A DNA stretch of 55,238 bases from a virus: the IMG/VR virus record IMGVR_UViG_3300043436_001540, positions 1-55,238 of that record. One strand, 5' to 3'. Every line of letters starts with the position of its first letter. The stretch's first letter is position 1. Position numbers and translations under genes: made by a program. Under the pieces are notes generated by a model. The model worked only from the letters and a program-made list of their open reading frames with translations. It did no database searches and was not told where the DNA came from. Shown one piece after another: positions 27,841 to 36,367 of the stretch.

Positions 27841-28623
27841 TTACCTTATATTTACTTTTGGTTTAATTGTGCCACTAGTAACTTCATGTATAAAAATTTC
27901 ATTTGGCATAATTCTCTTTACAGCCTCAATATTGCCTACCTTAGCCGTCTTGGTATTATTAATGAAGATAACATCATGCTTTTTAAAATAATTGTCATAA
28001 GAAAGTTTTGCAAATTTTGCTTCAATTGCATTAAATTCTGCCGGATATTTTTGCTGCATATCTTTTAGTTTATTTGCAGATATCTCACTGGCAGAACCGC
28101 CTGAGCCAGATTTAATTCTAAGCTTATTTAAATTCTTTTTAACGTCATCAAGTGAAAAAGTGGCACCAAGTTTAAATCCATAGGCAATTCTATCAGGCGA
28201 CACATTAACAGCTTTAACTTCATAATTCATATTGCCTACAATCAAATCAATACCAGCCGATGTACCACCACCTAATTTTGCGCTGTTAATTAAAAAGTAT
28301 AACATCACCTCACCTGGACCAATGCCCTTAAGATTATAGTTATGAAGTTTTTTAAACATTGAAATATCTTCGTTTTTTAACGTAGCAATGAGTGCGTTGA
28401 GTCGGCTTATATTTACATCATTAATTGTTTTTGCAACATCGAACCTAGGAAAGAAATGCATATTAAATAAGTATTGGATTTCTTTCTTATAATCTAACTT
28501 GGTAAAATCTGCCGGAGATAGATTAAATGATGTAATTTTTAGAGCATTATTAATAAACTCCATTCTTAAATCTGCCATGGCAATCTCCGACTCTTCTTTT
28601 ATATAATCTCTAAAGCGTTTCAT
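27841..28623 (-). CDS. packaged PD-(D/E)xK nuclease candidate
   Basis: 260 residues. Starts MKRFRDYIKEES, again a capsid-targeting-like peptide with IKE|E. A helical region is followed by GEVMLYFLINSAK (upstream Glu), GIDLIVGNMNYEVKAV (Asp, then E-V-K), the usual order E...D...ExK of the PD-(D/E)xK fold. A Lys-rich C-terminus ends the protein. I infer a DNA endonuclease injected with the genome, perhaps acting on host DNA. A TATAAATA lies 25 bp upstream and GAGG precedes the ATG. Confidence 0.68.
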   Translation of the reverse strand: MKRFRDYIKEESEIAMADLRMEFINNALKITSFNLSPADFTKLDYKKEIQYLFNMHFFPRFDVAKTINDVNISRLNALIATLKNEDISMFKKLHNYNLKGIGPGEVMLYFLINSAKLGGGTSAGIDLIVGNMNYEVKAVNVSPDRIAYGFKLGATFSLDDVKKNLNKLRIKSGSGGSASEISANKLKDMQQKYPAEFNAIEAKFAKLSYDNYFKKHDVIFINNTKTAKVGNIEAVKRIMPNEIFIHEVTSGTIKPKVNIR

Positions 28624-28647
28624 ATGAAAACCTCATAAACTTTAGAG

Positions 28648-28655
28648 TATTTATA
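28648..28655 (-). promoter_or_regulatory. T4-type late promoter
   Basis: Exact TATAAATA at the head of the three-gene run 28623-26332 that encodes putative packaged enzymes. Confidence 0.72.
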
Positions 28656-28658
28656 ATA

Positions 28659-28682
28659 AGAAAAGGGAGCCTTTCAGCTCCC
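28659..28682 (-). terminator. rho-independent terminator
   Basis: GGGAGC-TGAAAG-GCTCCC followed by TTTTCTTATT, directly at the stop of the gene at 28682. Confidence 0.85.
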
Positions 28683-29029
28683 TACCGTCTCATATTGGCT
28701 ACGTCAATGGCACCTTGTTTATCATCTTTTCGGATTGGCACTGCATTGGATTTATGCATTGTGGCGATGCCAGCAATTTCAGTGCCAGTATATACGTTGG
28801 AATCTTTTTTAATACCATTCGAACAAATTTGATCACTTGTTTTTACGGTAGATGTATTTGCTCTATAGTCAGGGATGTCGTATCGGTAATCTGATTTCTT
28901 ATCCTTAACACCCATCGACTTGAGCCATTTTGCATGCTCTTCTTTTGCCTCGGCGAGACGTTTACTTTTACTTGGTTTACGCTTTTTGGTGCTGAGTGAG
29001 GACATGCCTCGAACCAGATGCATCGTCAT
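28682..29029 (-). CDS. conserved small basic phage protein
   Basis: 115 residues, starting MTMHLVRGMSSLSTKKRKP, Lys-rich, with HAKWLKSMGV and YDIPDYR in the middle and a C-terminal GAIDVANMRR. Similar proteins occur in many T4-like phages, often near terminase or helicase genes. No known function. Coupled to the upstream gene by a 4-nt overlap. Confidence 0.6.
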   Translation of the reverse strand: MTMHLVRGMSSLSTKKRKPSKSKRLAEAKEEHAKWLKSMGVKDKKSDYRYDIPDYRANTSTVKTSDQICSNGIKKDSNVYTGTEIAGIATMHKSNAVPIRKDDKQGAIDVANMRR

Positions 29030-29232
29030 ACTTTGAGTTCCATATCTGGTTCTTTGCCACCGGCAATATTGAGATAGAACTGAATTGCCGTATCATCAAG
29101 TTGATATGCCTTGAGGTATTTCTTTGCGTTTCTGATGCCGTAAAGATCGTCACAGAGTGCCTGTCGCAAAGTGCACTGATTGTCCTTCATCATACCAGCA
29201 AGGACTTCATGATAAGAAAGAGGTTTCAACAT
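29026..29232 (-). CDS. small helical protein of unknown function
   Basis: 68 residues from MLKPLSYHEVLAGMMKDNQC. I prefer the ATG at 29232 because it couples to the upstream stop and has AAGGA at a workable distance; the ATG at 29244 lies on that AAGGA. Helical; not recognised. Confidence 0.55.
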   Translation of the reverse strand: MLKPLSYHEVLAGMMKDNQCTLRQALCDDLYGIRNAKKYLKAYQLDDTAIQFYLNIAGGKEPDMELKV

Positions 29233-29233
29233 A

Positions 29234-29404
29234 TTAGTTTGCATCCTTCGGTTTGCGTTGTGGGCAATTACGGCCCTGATTACAATCGTTATTACAGGGC
29301 GCGCAAGTTTTCACAGCTCTAGTTCTCTCAAAGAAGGTTTCGATGATAGCACCACCAAACACGATTACCACCAAAAAGACAACAGGGATAATTGCAGCGG
29401 TCAT
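29234..29404 (-). CDS. small membrane protein with Cys-rich tail
   Basis: 56 residues. One TM helix at 3-24 (AAIIPVVFLVVIVFGGAII) then a soluble tail with four Cys (CAPCNNDCNQGRNC), a possible metal site. The start overlaps the upstream stop (TAATG). Unknown function. Confidence 0.55.
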   Translation of the reverse strand: MTAAIIPVVFLVVIVFGGAIIETFFERTRAVKTCAPCNNDCNQGRNCPQRKPKDAN

Positions 29405-29622
29405 TAGAAGTCACTCCAGTTCATTGCCATACCGACGTTGCATTCGGCATTACGTTTGGCGGTTTCGAAGTCTACAAAAGGACCAGCCGAGGTGAAGTTG
29501 TCGAGCAGACGACCTTCAGGGGTGAACAGCATGTATTGGTTGGCATGGTTCTTGTTGATGATCACAGGTTTGATCGAGTTGGTGGCGGTAAAGACACTGC
29601 CGGTCTGTTCGAATGTCATCAT
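29404..29622 (-). CDS. small protein of unknown function
   Basis: 72 residues, MMTFEQTGSVFTATNSIKPV onward; a small alpha/beta fold with FTPEGRLLDNF. First gene behind the promoter at 29655-29682. Confidence 0.55.
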   Translation of the reverse strand: MMTFEQTGSVFTATNSIKPVIINKNHANQYMLFTPEGRLLDNFTSAGPFVDFETAKRNAECNVGMAMNWSDF

Positions 29623-29654
29623 GGTCGGATTCCTTTGTCATTGCCTACATATAC

Positions 29655-29682
29655 AATATAAACATTGCTCAGGAAATGTCAA
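29655..29682 (-). promoter_or_regulatory. sigma-70-type promoter
   Basis: TTGACA (29677-29682), 16 bp, TATATT (29655-29660); heads the four small genes 29622-28682. Confidence 0.75.
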
Positions 29683-29688
29683 CCCCCC

Positions 29689-29856
29689 TCATGCACTTTT
29701 TTGATAAATTTCCTGCACAAAAGAATACGGGGCTCCGGAGAGTCTCATTGCATTCAGCAACATGTGATCTTCGTCAAACTCATCATGGGCAGTCTCGAGA
29801 ATCTTAGCTTCTTCAAGTGCGGCAACAATCAGTTCGTATAGATTTAGTTCTTTCAT
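29689..29856 (-). CDS. small acidic helical protein
   Basis: 55 residues, MKELNLYELIVAALEEAKIL onward. Its ATG overlaps the stop region of the gene at 29853. Not recognised. Confidence 0.55.
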   Translation of the reverse strand: MKELNLYELIVAALEEAKILETAHDEFDEDHMLLNAMRLSGAPYSFVQEIYQKSA

Positions 29857-30182
29857 CGTTTAATGCTCCTCAATGATTTAAGTGCGCCTTTGATTCGAGT
29901 CGGGTATTTTCCTAGAAAAGTGCCAGCCTCTAAATCACCCTTTGTAAGGTGATGTTTGTGCATGTGATCAATTATATCCCAAGATGCTAATAGTCGCTTT
30001 GACATATTGTCAAATAACTGGTCTGAAATAATGGGATTGTCCTCAACATAATATGCATATGCCGCCATTAGATACCATGGCACTAGCATGTTTATGTGAG
30101 TCTCTATAGCATCAAAACATTCTTTGTCATAATTATTGCTATTATCTTCGCTGAAGAAGATACCTAGTGTAGCTCCTGACAT
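29853..30182 (-). CDS. NAD-ligase Ia-domain-like small protein
   Basis: 109 residues from the ATG at 30182 (AAAGG upstream, behind the promoter at 30211-30239). The block AYYVEDNPIISDQLFDNM resembles the Ia domain of NAD-dependent DNA ligases (YYVxDxPxISDxxYD), which holds NMN. The catalytic adenylation domain is absent, so it is not a ligase alone. The frame is open to 30374 and would add a TM-like segment, but that start (GTG) has no ribosome site and the promoter lies inside it. Confidence 0.6.
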   Translation of the reverse strand: MSGATLGIFFSEDNSNNYDKECFDAIETHINMLVPWYLMAAYAYYVEDNPIISDQLFDNMSKRLLASWDIIDHMHKHHLTKGDLEAGTFLGKYPTRIKGALKSLRSIKR

Positions 30183-30210
30183 TGATGTACCTTTATTGTT
30201 ACAGGTAGTA

Positions 30211-30239
30211 TATTTATCACACATTTTTTCGGATGTCAA
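30211..30239 (-). promoter_or_regulatory. sigma-70-type promoter
   Basis: TTGACA (30234-30239), 17 bp, TAAATA (30211-30216), 29 bp before the gene at 29853-30182. Confidence 0.65.
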
Positions 30240-30250
30240 CCAAAAAGTTG

Positions 30251-30417
30251 TATAAATAAATTCGTGGGTGCGTGAAAAGTACGTGTAAATAACGTAAGAG
30301 GCAAGTGTGCAGTATATCACAACAGGAATAGCCAGGGTCACATCAAGAATGTCGGTGGGGTTCCGCCTGGCCACGTATCAGACTTAGAAAGGTCACTGTT
30401 AGTCGGTGGCCTTTTTT
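30251..30417 (+). ncRNA. possible plus-strand small RNA
   Basis: The 233-bp gap between genes holds a plus-strand TATAAATA (30251-30258) and, 130 bp later, an intrinsic terminator GGTCAC...GTGGCC with TTTTTT (30391-30417). Together they delimit a transcript of about 150 nt antisense to the main reading direction. No ORF of note. The late-box match could be chance. Confidence 0.4.
30391..30417 (+). terminator. rho-independent terminator, plus strand
   Basis: GGTCAC/GTGGCC with one G-U and a 9-nt loop, then TTTTTT on the plus strand. On the minus strand the 3' run is only TTTCT, so it is mainly a plus-strand signal in a region with no plus-strand gene. Confidence 0.6.
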
Positions 30418-30604
30418 AGTTTGATACCTTTGGATATGAATAGCAGAAGAACGATGGAGTGAATCCATTAAACCCTGCTCCAAGATTCAATGATCTGCAT
30501 AGTTTTCTTGCCTCAGATTCATCAGATGTAGTTTTTACGATTAGGTTGTTATCCTTCTCAACTATATCAAAGGCCTTTTCAGTTTTTTGTACGATATACG
30601 ACAT
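30416..30604 (-). CDS. small protein of unknown function
   Basis: 62 residues, MSYIVQKTEKAFDIVEKDNN onward; a beta-alpha-beta pattern with SDESEARKLCRSLN that recurs in phages next to helicase genes. Its start overlaps the gp41 stop (TAATG). Its C-terminal region repeats the FNGFT found at the end of gp41. Confidence 0.6.
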   Translation of the reverse strand: MSYIVQKTEKAFDIVEKDNNLIVKTTSDESEARKLCRSLNLGAGFNGFTPSFFCYSYPKVSN

Positions 30605-32019
30605 TAGGTAAATCCATTAAATGAAGGTTTCTTTTTAGGTTTTGTGTCAAAGACCTCACCAGTTTCTTTGTCGAATTGTGGGACATCGTCAAACTTTTGA
30701 TTATCCATGACAGGTCTATCGTCAACCAGATCCTGAGCGGCATTCTCTACATTGAAGAGTCGCATTTTGGATCGGTCAATGCCAACCACAAATCGCTTGT
30801 GTTTATCAATAGCGCCCCACCGATTCTTGAGTTGTTTAATCATAATCTGACCGAGTTGCTCAAGTTCTTCAGTCGAAATAAGACCAAACATGAAGTCTGC
30901 AGTTGCTGGTAGACCAAACGATTCTGACGTATCTGTAAGATCCATATCAGAGTTACCATAGCCAGAACGAGTAGTTTGTGTGGCACTCACAACAGGAACA
31001 TTAAACTCTACTGCCAACCCACGAAGTTCCTCAGCGATGGCCTTGATCATGGTGTACGAGTTAACATTAGCACCATGGCGAAGTCTGGAACTCATGCAAA
31101 TGTTCAGATAGTCAATGTAGATAATGTCAGGTGTGAAGTTTTTCTTGAGTCTCAGTTCATTAAGCAAATGTCTAAAGTGTGCGGATCCAGCTGATGCCGT
31201 TGGATATTCCTTAATGATCAACTTACCTGTTGTTTTGTTTCGAACCTTGTCGATCTTTTTTGTATACAATGCTTTTGGAATATCACGAAGATCATCCAAG
31301 GATAGATCAAGAAGATTTGCATCAATTCGTTCGGCGATTCGTTCTTCAGCCATTTCCAATGTGATATACAGAACATTTAATCCGGACATAAGATTATTGG
31401 CCGCACAATGACACATGAACAGAGATTTACCAACACCAGTACCCGCCAAAGCAATGATAAGCGCTTTACGTGACACCCCACCCTTTGTAATGGTATTCAT
31501 CAGATCAATATCAAATGCGACCTTATCTTCCTTGGTATGATAGAAGTCAAACCGAGCATCGGAATTTTCGATAAAGTCGTGGCCGATATTGGTATCAAAT
31601 GAGATGCCCAGAGCAGTAGATAGAAGTTCAGGAATGGAACCCTTATCCATATTCTTGTCGTGACCATCAAGGATCAGAATGGATTTACGAACGGCATTAT
31701 ATACGGCTTTATCTTGACAAAACTTTTCAGTTTTATCCACCAACCACTGAAGATCTGTTTTGGTGTCATAATGAAGTGAGTTAATGTATTTTGTTGCATC
31801 TGCATATTGTTGCTGATTCAAATCAGTTTTTTCACTGATAGCAATAGTCAGAGCTTCCTTGGTTGGCAAGCCGTTATATTTGTCGACGTATTCAACCAAT
31901 GAGTTATAGATAACTTGCTCATTTTTGTCATGAAAATATTCAGACTTAATGAACGGTAGAGTTTTTCGGATATATTCCTCATTGTGAATAAGTGCCGAAA
32001 GAATTGTTTGCTCAATCAT
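30604..32019 (-). CDS. 41: replicative DNA helicase, T4 gp41-like (DnaB family)
   Basis: 471 residues. N-terminal DnaB-type domain, then RecA-like motor with Walker A GTGVGKS (about 194-200), Walker B IIYIDYLN, and a Gln/Arg sensor in VPVVSATQTTRSGYG. It forms the hexamer that unwinds the fork and works with the gp61 primase. The start at 32019 (GAGG 5 nt upstream) gives MIEQTILSALIHNEE; a longer frame lacks a ribosome site. Confidence 0.95.
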   Translation of the reverse strand: MIEQTILSALIHNEEYIRKTLPFIKSEYFHDKNEQVIYNSLVEYVDKYNGLPTKEALTIAISEKTDLNQQQYADATKYINSLHYDTKTDLQWLVDKTEKFCQDKAVYNAVRKSILILDGHDKNMDKGSIPELLSTALGISFDTNIGHDFIENSDARFDFYHTKEDKVAFDIDLMNTITKGGVSRKALIIALAGTGVGKSLFMCHCAANNLMSGLNVLYITLEMAEERIAERIDANLLDLSLDDLRDIPKALYTKKIDKVRNKTTGKLIIKEYPTASAGSAHFRHLLNELRLKKNFTPDIIYIDYLNICMSSRLRHGANVNSYTMIKAIAEELRGLAVEFNVPVVSATQTTRSGYGNSDMDLTDTSESFGLPATADFMFGLISTEELEQLGQIMIKQLKNRWGAIDKHKRFVVGIDRSKMRLFNVENAAQDLVDDRPVMDNQKFDDVPQFDKETGEVFDTKPKKKPSFNGFT

Positions 32020-32092
32020 ACGTGCCTCATGTAATACATAGTAAGAAATGGCGACTGTTGCCGCCATTTCAATGAAGATATAGTATTATAGA

Positions 32093-33166
32093 TCACACTT
32101 CTTCTTCTTCGTCAAAGGTTTCTTCGACTACAGTTTCGGCAAAGTGTGTTCGGTTACCCATTGTGTATCGCTCTTTGATTGCATTGGCCAAACCGGTCTT
32201 TTCAAACATCATAACCCAAAAGTCTTTATTGTCAACCAATTCCTTGGCGCGCATCAGCTTATCGCTCATAACCTCACCAGTCTCGGCGTCGACAGGTTGA
32301 TACCACCCAACTTTTGGTTTCAGCAAATAGCCTAGTTCCTCAGAAATATCCATAAGGCCAGACCATTTACTGATACCGCCTTCGAAGGTAACAGTGATCG
32401 GAATCTTAGACTTCTCACGTACGTGGCGAGACTTCTCGATGTTGATAATGAAGTGATACCCGGCAAGTTCAGTGCCGTCCTTATCTTGTTGACGACCAAT
32501 GATCCAAATGGCATCGGCAGAGTAATAAACGCCAGTACCACCAGAAACAACATCCTTGGAATAAAGTTCCTGTGTTTTATAGGTATGATTAACCACAATC
32601 ATAGGAATGTCTTTTAAATTCAAATGAGGTGTCACAATACGGAAGATTGATTTAAATTGTTTAGCACGAGACATATCTGCAACTGATTTACCATCAAGAG
32701 CATCCTCTGCTTCTTTCTTTGAGGCAAGGTTACCCATAGAGTCAAGAACAATAATAACATTATCGCCCTTCTTGATTTCATCCAATTGCTTGGTGACGTC
32801 GAACTTAAACTCTTCGGCATTTACAATCGGTGTATGAATAACACGAGCAGTGTCAATACCGAATGCATCAAAGTACGATTGTGGAGTACCAAATTCCGAA
32901 TCATAGAAGAGCATTACCGCATCTGGATACTTCTTCATATGAGCTGCGGCCATAAGCAACGCAAAGGCGGATTTAAAGTGTTTTGACGGACCTGCCAAAA
33001 CCAATAGACCAGGAGCCAGACCGCCGTCAACTCTTCCTGAAAGAGCTACGTTGACCATAGGTACTGGAGTCGGAGCCATATCTTTCTTACCGTATACTTT
33101 GGATTCGGTAAGAATGGCAGTTTGTTTGATAGTGCTATTTTTGAGCAGTTTTTCTATAATTGACAT
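32093..33166 (-). CDS. uvsX: RecA-like recombinase UvsX
   Basis: 357 residues. Walker A variant GPSKHFKS (about 58-65) as in T4 UvsX, Walker B NVIIVLDSMGN, and DNA-loop region MIVVNHTYKT. Acidic C-terminus (EETFDEEEEV) as in T4. It drives strand invasion for recombination-dependent replication together with UvsY (52935) and UvsW (51478). Confidence 0.95.
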   Translation of the reverse strand: MSIIEKLLKNSTIKQTAILTESKVYGKKDMAPTPVPMVNVALSGRVDGGLAPGLLVLAGPSKHFKSAFALLMAAAHMKKYPDAVMLFYDSEFGTPQSYFDAFGIDTARVIHTPIVNAEEFKFDVTKQLDEIKKGDNVIIVLDSMGNLASKKEAEDALDGKSVADMSRAKQFKSIFRIVTPHLNLKDIPMIVVNHTYKTQELYSKDVVSGGTGVYYSADAIWIIGRQQDKDGTELAGYHFIINIEKSRHVREKSKIPITVTFEGGISKWSGLMDISEELGYLLKPKVGWYQPVDAETGEVMSDKLMRAKELVDNKDFWVMMFEKTGLANAIKERYTMGNRTHFAETVVEETFDEEEEV

Positions 33167-33188
33167 GTGATTTCCTTATATGCGATTG

Positions 33189-35708
33189 TTAACTAAAGAA
33201 GTCTTCCAAGGTTGAGATATGTTCCACCTTCCAATTAATTGCATCAGATACAATCTTAAGTGGATCTTTGAAAGTCTTATCGAATTGTGTTTCGTAGTCA
33301 ATATATTCAGCCAGACCAAGTTCCTTTGGTAGGTAACCTGAAAAGGCAATTACATTTTCTGACAGAGGGTTTGGCATTTTGAGATAGCAAAACTTTACCT
33401 TATTTCCATCCTGGATTGGTTCATACAGTTTGTCAAGTTTTTTGGTCTTGATCATATGATTGAATAGAATGGCGCCTCGAACATGGATCGGTGTTCCTTT
33501 GGCATAAAGAGCACCGGCTTGCATCCATTTACTGAGTTCATGTACACCACGAGGAAAGGATACCTCTTCGGCATTAAGAGACTTAAATTGATCTCGGAAC
33601 CCCTCAACGAAGTTAATCAGATCAGATTCAGTTCCGGTGAGCATAATCTTATATGCTTGTTTAAACTTATCTCGTACGACTTGAGGTGTGGAAGATTTTA
33701 CAGCTTCAATGCCCATGATTTTGAGTTTTGGTTCTGCATATTGCACACCCTCGTTATTGTGGACATGAAGTATATATCGTTTCTTTGCGGTCCAAATAGC
33801 ACGATCGGCGATGGCTTCACGTTTCATTACCATCCTATTCTCATAAGCATTCATCATGGTAAACATTTCAGCGTATGATTTTTCAAGCACTGGTTCAAGT
33901 TTTTGTGCACACGCCTTGTCAAGAAAGTCCACAGGATTCTTTGGGTTGACAGCCTTGACCAAGTCACTCATGTTACAATAGAGAGAGTCAGTATCCATTG
34001 CAATGACATAATCCTTGTCCGTCTTTAGGATCTTATTCAGAGCGCCATTCATGGCTTTTTCGGCCCAACGAATAGCCAACTGACCTGAGAGAGTCACACC
34101 TTCGGCGATACGAAGATCATAGTACCGGAAGTGTTGGTTACCCATAGCACCATAAAGTGAGTTAAGCAAGATCTTTACGGCTTGTTGTGAGTTGTCAAGT
34201 TGGTTCATCTGCCGCTTCAACTCAGGCGATTTGTTCCTTTCATATTCCTGTTTGATACCAAGCATTTGCTTTTTAATAGCTTTACGCTCATCATACAATC
34301 CAACAATAATCTCTGGGACACAACCTTGCTTGTCCTTACGATAACATGACCCATTGGCAGCCACGGCGATATTCCGTTCGCGAGTAGAAGGCGGTAGAGG
34401 GTCGTGTTTTGCATCAAGGTAGTAATCCACACCATGTGGTGCGAAGTCGCTGTCACCAGTCAGTAGAGTTTCAGGTGACATATTATATTGCACAATCAGG
34501 TTAGGATACAGTGAGTTCAAGTCAAACGACACCACCCAGTCATGCAGACCAACCTGAACATCCTTAACATAACCACCGGGGTAAGTATCGCCAGCCTTAT
34601 GAGCAGACTGAGGGATGATCACATTCTTGCGATTGAGGTGTCGATAGATAATAGAGTCCCAAATAGCGGTAGTGCCGAGAGTATCGCCATAGTTTACACC
34701 ACCCTTGTATGCCATAATACATGCAAGTTCAATTAATCGCATCTCTGCATCGATTCTATCGACCAGCATAACGTCCTTGATGTTATAGTCAATAAACTTT
34801 TGGAAGTCAGATTTGTAAAGCCCATGCAGTGAACCATGTTCAGCATACGAAAGTTTCCGCTCACCTAGGACTACATATGCAATATGATCCAATGCATACG
34901 ATTCCTGTGTCCCATAGGTATAGCCGAACTTTTGGAATAGGTCAATGTAGTCAAGTTGACCAACACCATAGATTTCATATGTGTCAAGATCCTTGCCCTT
35001 CACACCGATCTTACGATAGTTCACAATCTTCCATGGCGACAAACGTTTCATGTTGTCCTCACCGAGGATCTTTTTGATACGGTTCAGCAGATATGGAATG
35101 TCAAACAGTCGGACGTTCCAACCGGTAATGATATCGGGATAGTGGTTTTCCCAATAGGTAATGAATTGGAGCAGAAGATCGGACTCGTCCTTGCACCGGC
35201 GATATTGGATCAGAACACCTGCCGGCAATTCAAGTTCGGTTTTAGTTGGATCATAGTTACCCATACCCCAAACATGATATACATTGCTTTTGGAAGATTT
35301 ATACGCAATGGAAATGACTGGATGTTTGGCTTCATCGGCGTGAGGAAAGCCATCATCAGATGCAACCTCGATATCAATGTCACCGATAGCAATGTGGTTC
35401 ATATTGAACTTAACATCACCTGGGAACTTTTCGGCTAGAAATTGAGCCACGTAGTTTGTATTGCCGTAAATACGAAAGTTCTGGACACCATCATAAAGTT
35501 TGATAAAGTCTGCAGCTTCAGACATGGTATCGAATTTCATTGCCTCGACTGGAGTACCGTCCAGAGTCGTGGCCGAATGCGATCCCGAGGATCGAACATA
35601 AAGCGTGGGTTGGAATTTGATGCGCTCTTGAATGGCTACACCACTGTCGTTGTAACCACGATACAGGATTTGGTTCCCGTAACGATGCACGGAAGTATAA
35701 AAACTCAT
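33189..35708 (-). CDS. 43: DNA polymerase, family B, T4 gp43-like
   Basis: 839 residues (T4 gp43: 898). Exonuclease motifs: GDIDIEVAS (109-117), NVRLFDIPYL, YNIKDVMLVD. Polymerase motifs: A SFDLNSLYPNL, B NSLYGAMGN, C AMDTDSLYCN. All catalytic Asp residues are present, so both activities should work. C-terminal EDFF is the likely clamp-binding tail. AAGGAA precedes the ATG and the promoter at 35742 lies upstream. Confidence 0.97.
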   Translation of the reverse strand: MSFYTSVHRYGNQILYRGYNDSGVAIQERIKFQPTLYVRSSGSHSATTLDGTPVEAMKFDTMSEAADFIKLYDGVQNFRIYGNTNYVAQFLAEKFPGDVKFNMNHIAIGDIDIEVASDDGFPHADEAKHPVISIAYKSSKSNVYHVWGMGNYDPTKTELELPAGVLIQYRRCKDESDLLLQFITYWENHYPDIITGWNVRLFDIPYLLNRIKKILGEDNMKRLSPWKIVNYRKIGVKGKDLDTYEIYGVGQLDYIDLFQKFGYTYGTQESYALDHIAYVVLGERKLSYAEHGSLHGLYKSDFQKFIDYNIKDVMLVDRIDAEMRLIELACIMAYKGGVNYGDTLGTTAIWDSIIYRHLNRKNVIIPQSAHKAGDTYPGGYVKDVQVGLHDWVVSFDLNSLYPNLIVQYNMSPETLLTGDSDFAPHGVDYYLDAKHDPLPPSTRERNIAVAANGSCYRKDKQGCVPEIIVGLYDERKAIKKQMLGIKQEYERNKSPELKRQMNQLDNSQQAVKILLNSLYGAMGNQHFRYYDLRIAEGVTLSGQLAIRWAEKAMNGALNKILKTDKDYVIAMDTDSLYCNMSDLVKAVNPKNPVDFLDKACAQKLEPVLEKSYAEMFTMMNAYENRMVMKREAIADRAIWTAKKRYILHVHNNEGVQYAEPKLKIMGIEAVKSSTPQVVRDKFKQAYKIMLTGTESDLINFVEGFRDQFKSLNAEEVSFPRGVHELSKWMQAGALYAKGTPIHVRGAILFNHMIKTKKLDKLYEPIQDGNKVKFCYLKMPNPLSENVIAFSGYLPKELGLAEYIDYETQFDKTFKDPLKIVSDAINWKVEHISTLEDFFS

Positions 35709-35741
35709 ATTAATTCCTTCGGATGAAGATGATCATTTGTT

Positions 35742-35770
35742 ATAATAAACCGACCATCACAATTTGTCAA
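35742..35770 (-). promoter_or_regulatory. sigma-70 promoter of the polymerase operon
   Basis: TTGACA (35765-35770), 17 bp, TATTAT. The -35 begins 2 bp after the T-run of the terminator at 35773-35793. Confidence 0.72.
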
Positions 35771-35772
35771 CT

Positions 35773-35793
35773 AAAAAGGCGACCAAAGTCGCC
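35773..35793 (-). terminator. rho-independent terminator
   Basis: GGCGAC-TTTG-GTCGCC followed by TTTTT, 10 nt after the stop of the mini-gene at 35803. Confidence 0.88.
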
Positions 35794-35802
35794 TAGTACT
35801 AG

Positions 35803-35856
35803 TTATTTCTTTTTACCGTTAATGAAGTCTAACTCTTCGTCAGTATAAGGCCACAT
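35803..35856 (-). CDS. 17-residue mini-protein MWPYTDEELDFINGKKK
   Basis: Start overlaps the stop of the previous mini-gene (TAATG) and a terminator follows, so it is placed like a real gene. MWPYT(D/E)EEL-type mini-proteins recur near replication genes in T4-like phages, as far as I recall. Unknown function. Confidence 0.6.
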   Translation of the reverse strand: MWPYTDEELDFINGKKK

Positions 35857-35918
35857 TATTTGCCGCCTTTCTTCTTCTCTGCAAGAGTTCGAAGATATGA
35901 GTGATCAGGATCTAGCAT
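35856..35918 (-). CDS. 20-residue mini-protein MLDPDHSYLRTLAEKKKGGK
   Basis: AAGGA lies 7 nt before the ATG and the stop is coupled to the next mini-gene. Its start lies just before the stop of the gene at 35923. Unknown function. Confidence 0.5.
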   Translation of the reverse strand: MLDPDHSYLRTLAEKKKGGK

Positions 35919-35922
35919 ATGC

Positions 35923-36150
35923 TTAATCCTTTTTTGAAACGAAAGAATACATTTCCTGAGCCTTCTTCATAAGTTCTTCCATACTATAAGGGGTATAGAC
36001 ATTAGCAGCCTTTGCATCTTCAAAGGTAGCTTTACCAAGTTCCATCATCTTTTCCCAGTACTGCATATTCAAGGCAGTCTGCTTGTCCATATAGTCTTTG
36101 GCCATCTCGAGGACATCGGCACGAATTTCAAATGGGTTCTTAGTGCTCAT
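35923..36150 (-). CDS. small helical protein, phasin-like layout
   Basis: 75 residues, MSTKNPFEIRADVLEMAKDY onward, all helical with YSMEELMKKAQEMY. Together with the coupled neighbour (ATGA overlap) it looks like a pair of short amphipathic helical proteins found in marine T4-like phages. Unknown function. Confidence 0.6.
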   Translation of the reverse strand: MSTKNPFEIRADVLEMAKDYMDKQTALNMQYWEKMMELGKATFEDAKAANVYTPYSMEELMKKAQEMYSFVSKKD

Positions 36151-36341
36151 TTTGAAGCTCCTTTAGACATTTTATCAAACTGATATTTCATCATATTTTC
36201 GGTATTGTCAAGAAGCATAGTAGCGAACTGAGTCTGGGCATCAATGTATTTGTGCGCCATTGCATTTAATTCTGGGTCTTTAATAATCTTATCAGTCATG
36301 CCTTTCTTGGCACTCTGAAAGTAACTTACCAACATTTTCAT
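36147..36341 (-). CDS. small helical protein, partner of 35923
   Basis: 64 residues, MKMLVSYFQSAKKGMTDKII onward, helical with NTENMMKYQFDKMSKG. Same amphipathic style as the next gene; possibly an old duplication. Unknown function. Confidence 0.58.
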   Translation of the reverse strand: MKMLVSYFQSAKKGMTDKIIKDPELNAMAHKYIDAQTQFATMLLDNTENMMKYQFDKMSKGASK

Positions 36342-36367
36342 TTTAGTCTCCTGTGATGTGTGTGGTT

